Positions 47,090 through 57,622 are shown, counted from the stretch's first letter. The stretch: DNA of 64,000 bases from Anthonomus grandis grandis (GCF_022605725.1 NC_065560.1:16979052-17043051), one strand, 5' to 3'. Notes: a model not told the origin generated them from the letters alone. Program-made: numbers and translations.

Positions 47090-48620
47090 GGGCTACAACA
47101 GTTTTTTAATTTGTACAAGTAGAAGGTATGAATTTAACTGAATAAATTAATTAATAAATCTAGCTTTTATTAAAAAATATTCAATATACACATGTAAACA
47201 AAAGAAGCTCTTTTATGAAGTGGCATCTAATAACAAACTGATTTTTTTAGATCTAACAACCAACAACTTTATTTTAAAATATATGAAAGTAACGAAGCAA
47301 AGATATGGCTCCTACATGATTTTGCATTAATTAAATAATGTTTGCAGACCTTAAAACTGTCTCTTAACAGCAAAAAACATGTTGCAGGATTACTTATGCT
47401 TTAGACGGGATCTGGAGAATTCTAACTTTTATTCGTTTGGTAAAAATATTTAAAAATTACCTTGTTATAAATTTTTCTTCAAAACTTTATAAGTACGAGA
47501 CTGCTGACTGAGACACCCACCATAATTACAATTGCCTTCGACTCTTAATGGAATTCGCCAATATTTTTCATTGAAACACTATCAATATTATCACCACTTT
47601 AATTCTTGGTTATTGTTTACAATATGCTGTGGATGTAGAGATTTCTCGGCAATTTAATTGGTCAACTGGTTTACTAAAACGGACGCCAGTGGCGCCGCGT
47701 GTCGAATTATTATGAATTGGCCTGTATTTGTGTTTTCTACTAGGCACTCTATGGTTTGCTTATTAGTGATCTATGTAAGGGTTTTGGTTGGGCCCATAGC
47801 GGCTAAACCCATAAAGTAACGAGAGAAGTTTCTTAATCTCCGGTCTTGCGGCTTTTGGACTACTAATTAAGAAGTTCCGCGACGCATCTGGGGGGTCTTT
47901 GCAGCTCCTGCGTTTGTCAAAGGTGAACCGTGCTGTCCGCTGTGACGGAGAGAGATTAATCGTGTCGTGAAATAAATCTAGTATCATCTCTCTCCGCCAG
48001 TACATTTTAAGCTAAATGAACACTACAAACTAAAATTTATTGATGTTTCTTCATTTTCAACCAATTATTTATTTTTTGAAGCAGGATGATTCTTACTGGT
48101 TCAATACTTTTCGAAACTTCGTAAGTAGTTTTCACCGTTGTGGACATTTCATTTGGTGTTCCGTGTTTCCATTGAGAAATCTCTCTTAGAGCCATGACCC
48201 AGTGATAAGGATTTCGCACTGAAGCCAAAACACAAATAATTTCGCCGCCCTTAGCCCCGTCAACCCACATCATGCCTTAAGTCCTATGTGGTATGAAATA
48301 GAATACCATGGAACTTGACCCATAAGCTTACTAGTTTTTTTTTCTCTTTAATTGATTTTAATATTGTTTTAATTTCTTTCTCTGATTCAACATGATTTTA
48401 TTATTTTATCACCGTCTCATTTTAATCTTTAAAGCTTAAGTAACTATATTTATCTTATAATTATGTAAATTAAAAAACTTCAATGTTACACTTTATTATG
48501 TAATACTTCCGAAGTGATCAATGACGGATTCAGGTATCTTTAGGTTATAAACTTAACTTATAAAAATGTAAACAAAAATAAAGAAAAGAGAAATATTTAG
48601 GACTTAAATATTTAGGAATA
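47090..48620. other. Intergenic sequence with an unrecognised GC-richer open region
   Basis: From about 47680 to 48275 the composition is clearly less AT-rich. Two minus-strand open frames (48273-48037, 78 codons, starting MMWVDGAKGGEIICVLASVR; and 48005-47763, 80 codons) lie end to end. I recognise no domain in either. They could be a decayed gag-like piece or host exons. The rest of the stretch is AT-rich with nothing recognised. Confidence 0.35.
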
Positions 48621-48624
48621 TATA

Positions 48625-48993
48625 CAGGGTGTCCCGTTGAAGTGTCTTCCGCCAATGGCAATATCTGTTTAACTTTCTAATATTGTCCAATCATGATATG
48701 CCTTAGGACAGTAATCACTTTTTCAAAGTTATTCTTTATTGTGGAAATAATACAGGGAGTTCCCAGGATAATTGCTTTTTCACTTAATTACTATTAATTT
48801 TGGTTTTATACTGCAAGAGAAATAATGAATGTTTTATCGTGATCATCAGTTTAAAAACTTTCTTGTTTCATTCTAATTTCATATTAATGAGAAAATATGT
48901 GAATGTTTCATCTCATAAAAATATTATGTGTTTTTAATATACTACGAAACACTCTTTTAGAAACAGTTAATAGTAGGAAAAACTATCACTAAA
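48625..48993 (+). repeat. Left inverted repeat of third mariner-like element
   Basis: Pairs with 52918-53195 in inverted orientation. Inner boundary approximate. Confidence 0.75.
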
Positions 48994-49198
48994 ACGAATT
49001 TTATGTCGTCTCATAATTTTGATATTATTATTTGAAACTTTCATAAAAACCTTGCCTTTGTGTTGTTGTAATGCATTGCTAAGGTAAACAAATTGTCCAG
49101 TTTGAGTTTTTTTGTCATATTGACATTGGGTCAAAGATAAAAAATACGTAAGAAATACTTGCTCAATTTGTTTTGGAATTAGTCTACAATACCTTATG

Positions 49199-49857
49199 TT
49201 AGGTACACAGCGCATGAGTATGCAGAAATGCATTTTATCTACGGAAAAAGTCATCAAAATGCCAACGAAGCCGCTAAACTCTACAGGGATCGATTTTTTC
49301 TAAAAAACCGTTCTAACTGCAGAGTGTTTCCTGCTGTGCACAAAGCGTATTGCGCAGGAAAAATGCCAGGCGTTTCAGGAGGTCAAGGAAGAGCTCGTCA
49401 ATATAATGATGAGGTATGAGGTAATCTTAGATGAAGTGCTTGAAAATCCATCAATTTCAATAAGAGCTATCCAACGACGAACGGGAATTTAAAAAATTCC
49501 CGTTCGTCGCCGTAAAAGCCGTAATGTACGACTGTGCATCGTACATTAAATAGATACCAGATGCTCCCATTCCATGTTCAAAGAGTAAAAGCTCTTCGTC
49601 CAGCCAATTACAGAAAACTGGTAGTATTTTATCAAGATTTGCTGAGAAGAATACATGCGAATTCAGACTTATTGAAAAAGCATTCTTTGGAGTCCTCATG
49701 TCAACTTTTCGGAATTTTGAATATCCCTGAAAGGGCAATGTACATAAAAGAGTAATGGAAAATCCATATGCTTTTCAGCAGGATAAATTTCAGCACCAAT
49801 TTAAAATTAACTTTTTGACGGGAATATTCAACAACAGGGTAATTGGTCCAGTCGACC
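49199..49857 (+). pseudogene. Mariner-like transposase, N-terminal and central pieces
   Basis: The frame at about 49210 reads 'YTAHEYAEMHFIYGKSHQNA', the DUF4817-type HTH start, then 'FPAVHKAYCAGKMPG' and, shifted, 'ENPSISIRAIQRRTGI'. A later frame gives 'RTLNRYQMLPFHVQRVKALR' and 'SLESSCQLFGILNIPERAM', with the usual DE-TF lost. Shifted again, 'YAFQQDKFQHQFKINF' and 'FNNRVIGPVD' follow. Coding stops abruptly at about 49857, where retrotransposon sequence begins. There are several frameshifts. The C-terminal third, which should follow, is missing. Confidence 0.75.
49475..49509. repeat. 35-bp hairpin inside the transposase remnant
   Basis: CGACGAACGGGAATT, a 5-base spacer and its perfect reverse complement (15-bp arms). 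It falls within the coding region of the HTH ('RRTGI'), which suggests a small inverted duplication during decay. Confidence 0.85.
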
Positions 49858-52700
49858 GTAAAAACCCCATCTTCGTCAAGAAATGAGTTTAAGCCAGGTA
49901 ATTTTCCCCTTTTCAAAATTTGCTTTTTTTCTATCAAACTTAATTCCTTGAAAAAACACTCTCTTTGTACCATTTTCACCAATTCTTTTTCTGCTGCATT
50001 CTGCGTTTTCAAGACAGATAACTCCCGAGAGAGATAGAGCTTCCCAAGTTTACTAGACCTACAATTATTTACAAATCTTAAACACCAACCAAAAATTCTT
50101 ACTAGTTTCTTAAAACCGTGAAATTTTTGGTAAATAATTTAAATGAAACTATTTTTGTAGCCACAAAAAATTTAACTAGTTTCTGGAAGTTCATTCAAAC
50201 TTAAAATTTCTAAATTCTCTAAAAAACATTCAGCCTGTTTCAACCAGGCAAGACCATTAAACTACAGAATATTATCCTTTAAGTTAGAAGGAAACACTCC
50301 CTTAGATACTAAGTCGGCTGGGTTATCTGCCGATTTAACATAACACCAGTCTCCAGGATCAGTCAAATCTTGTATCTGTACCACCTTATTTGAAACAAAT
50401 TGATTAAACTGATTGGCAGCGGATTTAATTCAACTTAAGGCTACTGTTGAATCACACCATAAAATCACTAGATGAACGTCAAATCTTTTGAATTCCAATA
50501 CATCCTTCATTAGCTTCGAAAGCACTAATGCAGCTGAAAGTTCAAATTTTGGTATAGTTGAAACCTTTAAATGTGCAATTTTACTCATTGCACATAACAA
50601 CCTAGCCTGAATAGATCCCAATTTATTTATAGACCGCATATAAATACAAGCACAAAGGCATGCTGGGCTTGCATCTGAAAATCCATGAAGTTCCACTCTT
50701 TCTGGATCATTTCAGCAAACAAATCTGAGCTTAGAAAAACTATTTAATTCCCATATTTCCCTTTCAAATCTTTGCTACTCATTCCTTAAATCCTTTGGAG
50801 CCTCACTATCCCATGATAACTTCAATAACTACAATTTTTGAAATAGAATTTTGAATTTATTGTATTATTATACTTACATTTAATAACCCTAGCAGATCAG
50901 AGATTTGTGCAATACTAGAAAGAATTCTTCGTTTGGTAACCAAACCAACCATCATTTTTTAAAAACACAATTTTAAAAGTAAAGGCATCCAAAGAAAAAT
51001 TCCAAAGTAAACTAGATTTGGTTTTCTCTCCTTCCCCTAAATCCAATAAAATGTCCCGTCCATCTGTTTTTAGACCCATTTAACCCAAAAATTTATTTGA
51101 ACTCCTTATTATTTAAACAGAATTTTTTCAACTTAATTTTTCAAAGTCTGCCTACAAATCTCATTTGCTTCTTCCAATGTTGAGGAAGCGGAAATTCGGA
51201 AATCCAGTCATCCACGAAAAAATCGTGATTAATTGCCCTAGAAACATTCGGTTGATCTGTACTGCATTCTATTGCTAGTTGTTCTAGATACCGAATTGCT
51301 AAAAAAAAGCTTAGTATTAAAAAGATAGTCCAAAAACCACTATGTTTAAGTCATAAATCTGAATCTCATTTTGATCCTTTCACCACAAAATCCTTTGGTA
51401 TGATCTTTGATCTTCTCTTACCCAAATTTGCCTATATATTTTGGTGATATCCGCGTAAAATGCTACGCTATTTTGTCGAAACCTTAACAAATTTTCCTGG
51501 ATTTTAGGTCCAATATACTGCAAGTCATTTATAGAAACCCCACTTTGTGATTGCGCCGAACTATCGTATACAACCCATGGCTTTGGTGTGGATCTTTTGC
51601 TTCTTTTACCACCACATGTTGTGGAAGAAAAATTGATATCTCATTCCTCAAACTCCTCACTTTAGTCATATAGCCTCGCAATATTGTTCTCACAATAATT
51701 CATTTTTTAAAAACCTTTTTCCAATTAACCTTTGCAGTGCCTTCTGCTTCGAGCCCTCAAATTTCCCTACCGTATTCTTAAAAGGAATGGTCATCACGAA
51801 CCGACTATCCTTTCCCCGAAATGTAGTCGAAGCAAATAAATCTTCATACATAGCTTCCTCTGAAGTTATAGTTTCTAAATGTAGAAAGCCAGGTTCCTCC
51901 CATTTCAAAAACTGTTGAAGCTGATCTTGCACATCCCAATTTACATTTAAATTACAAAATATTTTACGTCCCTTTCCATTAAACACATTATTTTGTACCT
52001 CTCGAGACACGACCCAACCTAAAGAAGTAATTTGAGGCATTGGCATATTATTACCCAATGAAATTTGAATATCTCGCCCGATTTTTCAAAATATCTTTGC
52101 TTCGAATAACATATATAAAACTCCTCGGGTATATAAAATCTTAGATTAGCCAAACAAATATTCTTCGGAACTTTAAGCGCATCCACATTTATTTCAGAAA
52201 GAGGCAATTGTTCACTAATCCTGGGTATTATTAAACAAAAAACTGAAGCCCTGAAATCACCCAAGGTTGATAAGGTTCATAAAAACTCGATATTACACCT
52301 TCTAATAATATTTCAGGTATCTTTCGTATTTGGCTTATCCCCAGTACAAAAATATCTTCTGGTTTACTCTGCAAACTAAGTTTCTGATACAGCTTCTCTA
52401 ATATAAAGTTACTCTTAGAACCTGAATCTAACAAAACCACAGAGTCTGTAAAATTTCCCAAAATATAACTAACCTGACCACAGCTGTCAAAAGTAACACT
52501 TGCTTTTGAGAACTATGATCCAAGCCATGACCCACATTTGTATTTAATAAGCGCACCCACTAACACCATATTCCAGAGTGTCTTTAACATCCTGAGTAGT
52601 ATTTTCCTTTGAAAAACTCTTTCAATAATGTAAAGGCGTATGATAATCATACCCACATTTTTCACATTTCTTACAAAGTTTAACCAAATGTTTAAAATAA
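49858..52700 (-). pseudogene. BEL/Pao LTR retrotransposon internal fragment
   Basis: Read on the minus strand from about 52700 the domain order is as follows. A zinc-knuckle-like 'CKKCEKCGYDYHTPLH' lies at about 52635-52690. The Pao aspartic protease has 'VVLLDSGSKSNFI' (about 52395-52440). The pre-RT region holds 'PKNICLANLRFY' and 'ITSLGWVVSREV'. Reverse transcriptase has an 'FFVDD' catalytic box (about 51205-51220) followed, shifted, by 'TLEEANEICRQT'. The Pao-specific RNase H-like domain holds 'LHGFSDASPACLCACIYMRS' and 'LCAMSKIAHLKVSTIPKFEL'. 'KSADNPADLVSKGVFPSNL' lies near 50290-50340, and a pre-integrase segment ends at about 49858 with 'FLDEDGVF'. Integrase and both LTRs are missing, and frameshifts and stops occur throughout. 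BEL/Pao elements copy themselves through an RNA intermediate in virus-like particles. This copy is a truncated insert inside a DNA transposon. Confidence 0.83.
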
Positions 52701-52917
52701 AACGACTTAAGTTTTTCTTATGTTATAACCCAACTTAATACATGTACAAGATGCAGTTTAATAATTACAAATTAATCGATATACCGTATATATCTTATAT
52801 AAAACGACGGCTTCTACCTACTACTAAGTTACAAAAGCGCACAAATTATTTCCAAGGATCCATGTATTTCTGGCTATTGGAGTTTTTGCATGGAGCATTT
52901 TTAAATTAATATAATCC
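52700..52917. other. Junction between Pao fragment and right inverted repeat
   Basis: The minus strand has TATATAAGATATATACGG near 52785-52802, which could be a leftover promoter of an LTR. No LTR ends or duplicate were found. Confidence 0.3.
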
Positions 52918-53195
52918 TAACAGAAGGTTTTAGTGATAGTTTCCCGTACTTTTTCTAATAAAGTGTTTCGTACTTTTAAATTGATGGCCGCGTTCAAACA
53001 TTCATTATTTCTCTTACAGTAGAAGAGCAAAATAAATAGTAATTAAGCAAAAAAGTAATAATCCTGGAAACTCCCTGTATTATTTCCACAATAAAGAAGA
53101 ACTTTGAAAAAATGATTACTGTCCTAAGGCATTTCATGATTTTACAATATTATAAAGTTATTAAAGTTAAACAGATATTATCATTGCCGTAGTTA
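52918..53195 (-). repeat. Right inverted repeat of third mariner-like element (terminus lost)
   Basis: Diverged inverted copy of 48625-48993. The last 25 or so bases, including CAGGGTGTCCC, are gone. Confidence 0.7.
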
Positions 53196-53246
53196 AGATT
53201 TTTTGAAAAAATTTGGTCAGTATCTTTGAAAAATCTTAAAATTCGC

Positions 53247-53625
53247 TTATAACTCGAAAACCGTAAACACTTCACTTAGGTAATATTGACATATTTCGAT
53301 TAAGAATTTAAGGTTCCACAGCAGCAGTGAAAGCACGCCTCCCCGTGGTGTTTTCTTACACACCTTGGCTTTTACCGTTGAGCCGTTGAGACTCCCTGTC
53401 ACCTTCCCATGATTTAGAATTTGGTTGACCCAACCGCTTATCATGGGATGTACATCTCGTGCCGCTATAGTATCATGAATTAAGTCTGTAACGTGTTGTC
53501 AAATGCTCCCCAATGTCTAAGAATAAGGCTCCTAGGGCGATTTCTTTGTTGTCTAAAGATTGTTTGACCCTGTGGGCTATATCGTGGATCGCTGATTTGC
53601 AAGGTTTATCCATTTAATATGCATA
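53247..53625 (-). pseudogene. Jockey/R1-like LINE reverse-transcriptase fragment
   Basis: The minus strand from about 53600 reads 'ALGALFLDIG' (the -FLDIEGAFD catalytic box, damaged). Then, shifted, it reads 'RDVHPMISGWVNQILNHG' and 'KVTGSLNGSTVKAKVCKKTPRGGVLSLLLWNL', the conserved G-PQGGVLSPLLWNL segment. The YADD box and the rest of the ORF are missing. Confidence 0.7.
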
Positions 53626-53629
53626 TTAT

Positions 53630-54745
53630 GTCGATGTTGAGGGATAGACTGAAATACATCGTCACTTATATGCCTATCTATAAGCTTTTTCTTTGTTTTC
53701 AGGGAAATGATGTAAGGCAGATTAGTCGGAAGAATATTCTATATGCCTGCTTTATTTCTAGATATTCATAGGATTTTGCTTTATCCACAGCATTAATTAT
53801 CTGACCGTTTTCTATATGAAGGTCACTTGGTTATAGCTTACCCTTAATAATGTTCAGAGTTTAGCACTTATGCAGTGGAAAGCTAATGCATATATCATCA
53901 AAGAACCTGTTCACTATTTTTAACATCTGTTCTAGTTGATTTAATGTTGCCACAAGAATTTTTAAATCATCCATAGGTTGATTGTATGAGTAGATGGTTT
54001 ACTTCTGTTAGTTCTTTGTTGTTCTTTTTTAGGCCAAATCCGCACTTAGTTGAATTGAGTTGGGTAGAAAGCGGTCTTATGGCAAGGCAGAATCAAAATG
54101 GACCTAACGAATGGAATATACCCCTACGAATAGGAATCCTATTAGTTTAAATGCAGTTACCGTTAGGCACCTAGAGTTTTTTTGATGTTCGCCAAGATGC
54201 CATAGTAAGTACTAAAAATGAAATTATCTGCTTATCTATTTTATACAATTTAAGTAATATGTATAAAGTATGTGGCATATTATATTATATATAATATATA
54301 TTATTTATGTAGTATATAGCATTATATATAATATTTATGTGGCACTGCGTCAGAAGCTTTTCGGTAGTCAATGTATGCTGCGAAAACGTTTCTCTTATTG
54401 TTAGATGCCTTGATGCGGATTGATGCAGATGCTAACTAAGAAGTCGATAATGCTAATAATAAGCGTCGTTTAGGAGGTAGGCCAATTGTTGATGTGTTGA
54501 CCACAATATCTTAATCCTATATTTTTGGACGTGATCCAAAAATTTTTGGACGTGATGGGCCTGGAGCTTTCCAGTGATATAGCTTTTTTATGACATTAGT
54601 AAATGCAAATAGTAAAAATTTGATTATATGCTTGAACACTTGCTCGTGCTTCATCTAGCCATTTAGTGTTAAGGTTGCATTCACTAGTTGTTAATTGCGT
54701 GCCCCACAATGCCGGAGTTTTCTTTAGTGGGGTAAATGATAGTAA
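53630..54745 (-). pseudogene. R4/Dong-like LINE reverse-transcriptase remnant
   Basis: Heavily broken minus-strand sequence. From high to low coordinate it shows 'LTTSECNLNTKWLDEAR' (about 54610-54690); an RT segment resembling NYRPI-CLPT with 'SSRPIT' and 'QHINNW'; 'KASNNKRNVFAAYIDY-KAS' (split over frames, about 54355-54440); and 'MDDLKILVATLNQLEQMLKI' then 'DDICISFPLHKC' (about 53880-53980). M/YMDDLKL with a following short F--DI-M-FGL-KC segment is characteristic of the R4/Dong group, so I favour that group with moderate confidence. Many stops. Confidence 0.5.
54230..54345. repeat. TATA-rich imperfect tandem repeat
   Basis: Two copies of a 'ATATATAATATTTATGT-G' like phrase within the LINE remnant, probably a local AT expansion. 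Confidence 0.5.
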
Positions 54746-54894
54746 GGTAAGTTGGGGTATGATCGGACAAGGGGCAAGTCCGAACGCACCCTCCAAAAGT
54801 CATATTATTTTGAAGTAGGGGGTAAGTTCGAATAACTTTTTCCGATCTTGCCCCAATACATCTACAGCATTGATTTTTTGTTACAGGTCTGACG

Positions 54895-56460
54895 ATGGTT
54901 CGAAAATATGTAAGAAAATCCGACAGGGGGAAAAAGTACACCAAGGAGGACCTTGCGAGAGCCATTAATGAATTAGAAGGGGGATTAATAACCCTCCACG
55001 GTGCATTAAAAAAATATCACATCCAATCAACACTGCATGATCATTCTAAAGGAACCCATCGGTTAAAAAGCCAAACGCTGGGAAGGGACTTGGCAATTTC
55101 CTTAGAACATGAAAGGATTTTGGCAAATGGTCTTAAAACACTTAAGAAATGGGGGTTTGGTCTCTCAAGAAAGGAAGTTTTGTTTATTGTAGCTGAGTAC
55201 GTAACAAAAAATAACATTAAGACTCCTTTTAAAAATAATATGCCAGGTGCCGACTGGTTTTTTAATTTTAAACAACGACATAAACTTTCGATTAAAAAGC
55301 TCCAGGCGGTGGAATATTCGAGAAAGAAAGTGACCGATCCTTTTATAATCAATGAGTATTTTAGCCTATTAGAGACAGTTTTAAATGACTTAAAATTAAA
55401 TGATCTTCCACGGCAAATTTGGAATTTAGATGAGACGAGCTTGTCTATAAATCCATCTAAAACAAAGGTAGTTGGTGCAAGAGGTGTAGCTTGTTCCCGT
55501 GTTACCACTGGTCCCGGAAGAGAGAACGTTACAATTTTGTCTGCTGTGAATGCTGTTGGTGACAAAGCGCCCCTTTTAATTGTCTTTAAGGGCAAGAATG
55601 TATGGAACCAGTGAATGGCAGATCGAGACGGCGAAACAGATGTAGCATACGCTGCTAGCAGTAATGGTTGGATAGAGACTGATATTTTTGTCAACTTCAT
55701 TAAGAAAACGTTAATTTCTGCACTGGGTGGGCTACGACCGATTTTACTTATATATGATGGACACAGTACGCACGTAGACAATAGGGTAGTAACTCTTGCA
55801 CAGGAAAATGGTATAACTATTTTAAAGCTTCCGCCGCATACCTCCAACCTTTTGCAGCCCCTTGACCTTGCTGTATTTAGGTCATTTAAAACATCTTTGG
55901 ACCAAGAATTAGTTACTTGGCAAAGACAGAATCAAGGCGTTAAATTGCCAAAGAAAATATTTTCCGAAAAAGTGCGGAAAATATGGAATAACATAAGCCC
56001 AATTGTTATTCAGAATGGATTTAAGAAAAGTGGAATATATCCTTTTAATCCGACAGTTATTCCAAAAGAAAAATACCATTCTGAAACATTAAAAAAATTT
56101 GAAAATATAAAGAACGCCGGTGTAGGCGTAACTGACAAAGCGAATGGTAATAATGACATTCTGGGCAGAGGTATATTAGATGCAGGGCCAAGCAGTGCTT
56201 CGCCTAAAATCACGACTGACGGGGAAATATCTGAGGGACAGTCTGGACCAACAAATGTTTCTTTTAAAGACCTCCTACTTGCAACCGTGAAACAGAATCC
56301 CATAAATGCTAAAATCAGAAAAAAAGACGTGTTGCAACTGCTGCTGAAGTTATCACGCATATAGATGTAGATCAGATGTTAGAATGCAGCACGAAGTGCC
56401 CAACACAAAGAACTAAGAAGCCTAGAAACCAAGAGTGTGGAAGCTTAGAAAGCACTAGCA
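54895..56460 (+). pseudogene. pogo/Tigger-like transposase, almost intact
   Basis: From ATG at 54895 the frame runs MVRKYVRKSDRGKKYTKEDL with a Psq-type helix-turn-helix ('AINELEGGLITLHGALKKYH'). A CENP-B-like second HTH follows ('MPGADWFFNFKQRHKLSI'), then the DDE domain: 'IWNLDETSLSI' (first D, about 55420-55450), 'LLIYDGHSTHVDN' (second D, about 55745-55790) and 'PPHTSNLLQPLDLAVF' (third D, about 55830-55880). It then reads 'GFKKSGIYPFNP', the usual pogo-family segment. One TGA (55612-55614) interrupts 'VWNQ-MADRDG', where tryptophan would fit. A one-base change in an A-run near 56318 shifts the frame: the nominal stop is at 56362, while the shifted frame continues 'RVATAAEVITHIDVDQML' to about 56460. 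With only these two lesions this is one of the best-preserved genes in the window. It could be a young transposon or a recently decayed host copy. Confidence 0.88.
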
Positions 56461-56636
56461 GCGAAAGTAGTATTTTTAGTAGCTTTGTTTATTTCTACGA
56501 TTTTTCCCGCATAATATTTTATAGTTTTCTTGCTACAGTATTTGACTAAAATCCAAGCATTTAATTTAAAGTTTTCCAATTCATCTCTCTGTTCTTCGTC
56601 AAGGAAATCTAAATCGTTATCAGAATCTTCGTACAA
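56445..56636 (-). pseudogene. Inverted C-terminal segment of the pogo-like transposase
   Basis: The minus-strand frame of 63 codons reads MYEDSDNDLDFLDEEQRDEL then 'NAWILVKYCSKKTIKYYAGKIVEI'. An acidic linker followed by '--W-LVKY--KK---Y-VG-I' is the common C-terminal module of insect pogo-like and jerky-like transposases. The plus-strand transposase ends in an S/E-rich stretch at about 56460, exactly where this segment begins. A local inversion of the 3' end is the simplest reading. A second, inserted copy in opposite orientation is the alternative. Confidence 0.6.
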
Positions 56637-56723
56637 TGGTTCTATTGTAACATGGTTCTATTATTTCATATATCACAAGGATCTGATGGAAGCTCTGATG
56701 GATTCCTTTCCATGTTACTATAA

Positions 56724-56725
56724 TC

Positions 56726-56757
<32 letters not shown>

Positions 56758-56773
56758 TATTATTATTATTATT
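56724..56773. repeat. (AAT)n-(ATT)n microsatellite
   Basis: About ten AAT units are followed directly by about six ATT units, giving a palindromic microsatellite at the broken 3' side of the pogo-like element. Confidence 0.9.
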
Positions 56774-56774
56774 A

Positions 56775-57225
56775 ATTAAATCCCTTTACCTGAATTAAAG
56801 TACACATGCATTGATAACAGATATTTACGATATCAAAGGGATCAATTTGAAGTTTACGTGTATGGGTATCTTGGAAACTACATAAGAGATAAAAAATTGG
56901 TTAAATGGCAAAAGTTGTAGGGATATTAATATAATTTCAGCCATGACTACGAAGATATTTTGCAGTACAGTTAATTACTTTTAATTTCTTGACTTTTGTT
57001 CTATCGATGTTTAAATTATCACTAACTTTTCTTTACTATATATAGGTAATTTCTAAATAACACAACCAACTACTTGTAACTACACTATTAAGTTGAATTA
57101 ATTAAACCATTTTATGTTAAAATAAAAATCCTGCAGACTTAACCTACGATTCCACTGCAAGTAAGGACTATTTCTTTACTACTAAAACGATTTGAAATTA
57201 TGCATTTTTTACTTTTTTTTCAACA
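56775..57225. other. AT-rich spacer, nothing recognised
   Basis: No coding or repeat structure was noticed. Confidence 0.5.
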
Positions 57226-57455
57226 GTTTTAGTTACCTTGCCAATGGTGTTTATATTTATATTATTTAAGACATCCCAAACTCTGTCTTCTAATTGTTCT
57301 AGAGTTGCAGAAGGTTCAAACTCGTAGACCTAATTTTTAACTCATCCTCAAATCAGCTCAAAGAGCTTTAATATCTGGGACCCTACCTGGCCAATTTACA
57401 AGTCCGCGCTTTGCGATAACTTTGTTGTTCGCAGCCTAGGAGGCTAGTTCAAGTC
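57225..57455 (-). pseudogene. Tc1/mariner-like transposase C-terminal remnant
   Basis: The minus strand from about 57430 reads 'AKRGLVNWPGRVPDIKAL', corresponding to the -WP--SPDLSPLE- box with the third catalytic D retained in 'PDI'. After a one-base shift it continues 'EVYEFEPSATLEQLEDRVWD'-like sequence and 'VLNNININTIGKV'. 'LEQLEDRVW---N-I' resembles C-terminal helices of Tc1-type transposases. The upstream catalytic part is absent. Confidence 0.5.
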
Positions 57456-57602
57456 GGAATATTGGCGTGAATTTTAAATAAACATAAATAGTAATAAATA
57501 AATACAGTGTAAGTAAATATTTCCAATATTCTTAAGTTATCGTGTTTAGTATATACGTATAGAAGAAGTCAGTTGGGTATAGCAATTTTAATTCACATCT
57601 TA

Positions 57603-57622
57603 GAAAGAAAGAAAGAAAGAAA
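57603..57622. repeat. (GAAA)n microsatellite
   Basis: Five GAAA units on the plus strand; TTTC on the LINE's own strand. Confidence 0.85.

Larger units (their letters stand above)
48625..53195 (+). mobile_element. Third mariner-like element, split by a BEL/Pao insertion
   Basis: The left end starts CAGGGTGTCCCGTTGAAGTG after TA (48623-48624). The left inverted repeat runs to about 48993. A diverged inverted copy lies at about 52918-53195, with shared words such as GGCAAT, ATATCTGTTTAACTTT, TGCCTTAGGACAGTAATCA, AATAATACAGGGAGTT and ACTATCACTAAAAC. The right copy has lost its outermost bases. Transposase pieces lie at 49199-49857, and a retrotransposon fragment fills 49858 to about 52700. Confidence 0.75.
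54745..56640 (+). mobile_element. pogo-like DNA transposon, 3' end rearranged
   Basis: A G-rich 5' region with TAAGTTGGGG-TGATCGGACA and GGTAAGTTCGAA words precedes the transposase and resembles a pogo-type terminal region. The matching 3' inverted repeat was not found. Instead, the C-terminal coding segment appears on the opposite strand (see 56445-56636), and microsatellite follows. Exact element ends are unknown. Confidence 0.55.

Noticed and set aside
55600..55620. Programmed TGA readthrough or selenocysteine in the pogo-like transposase
   Set aside because: Single stops, including TGA, occur in several decayed elements here, and simple G-to-A decay at tryptophan codons is the plainer explanation.
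55041..55847. 268-codon minus-strand open frame
   Set aside because: It is antisense to the pogo-like transposase, which explains the whole stretch in the plus frame with catalytic motifs.
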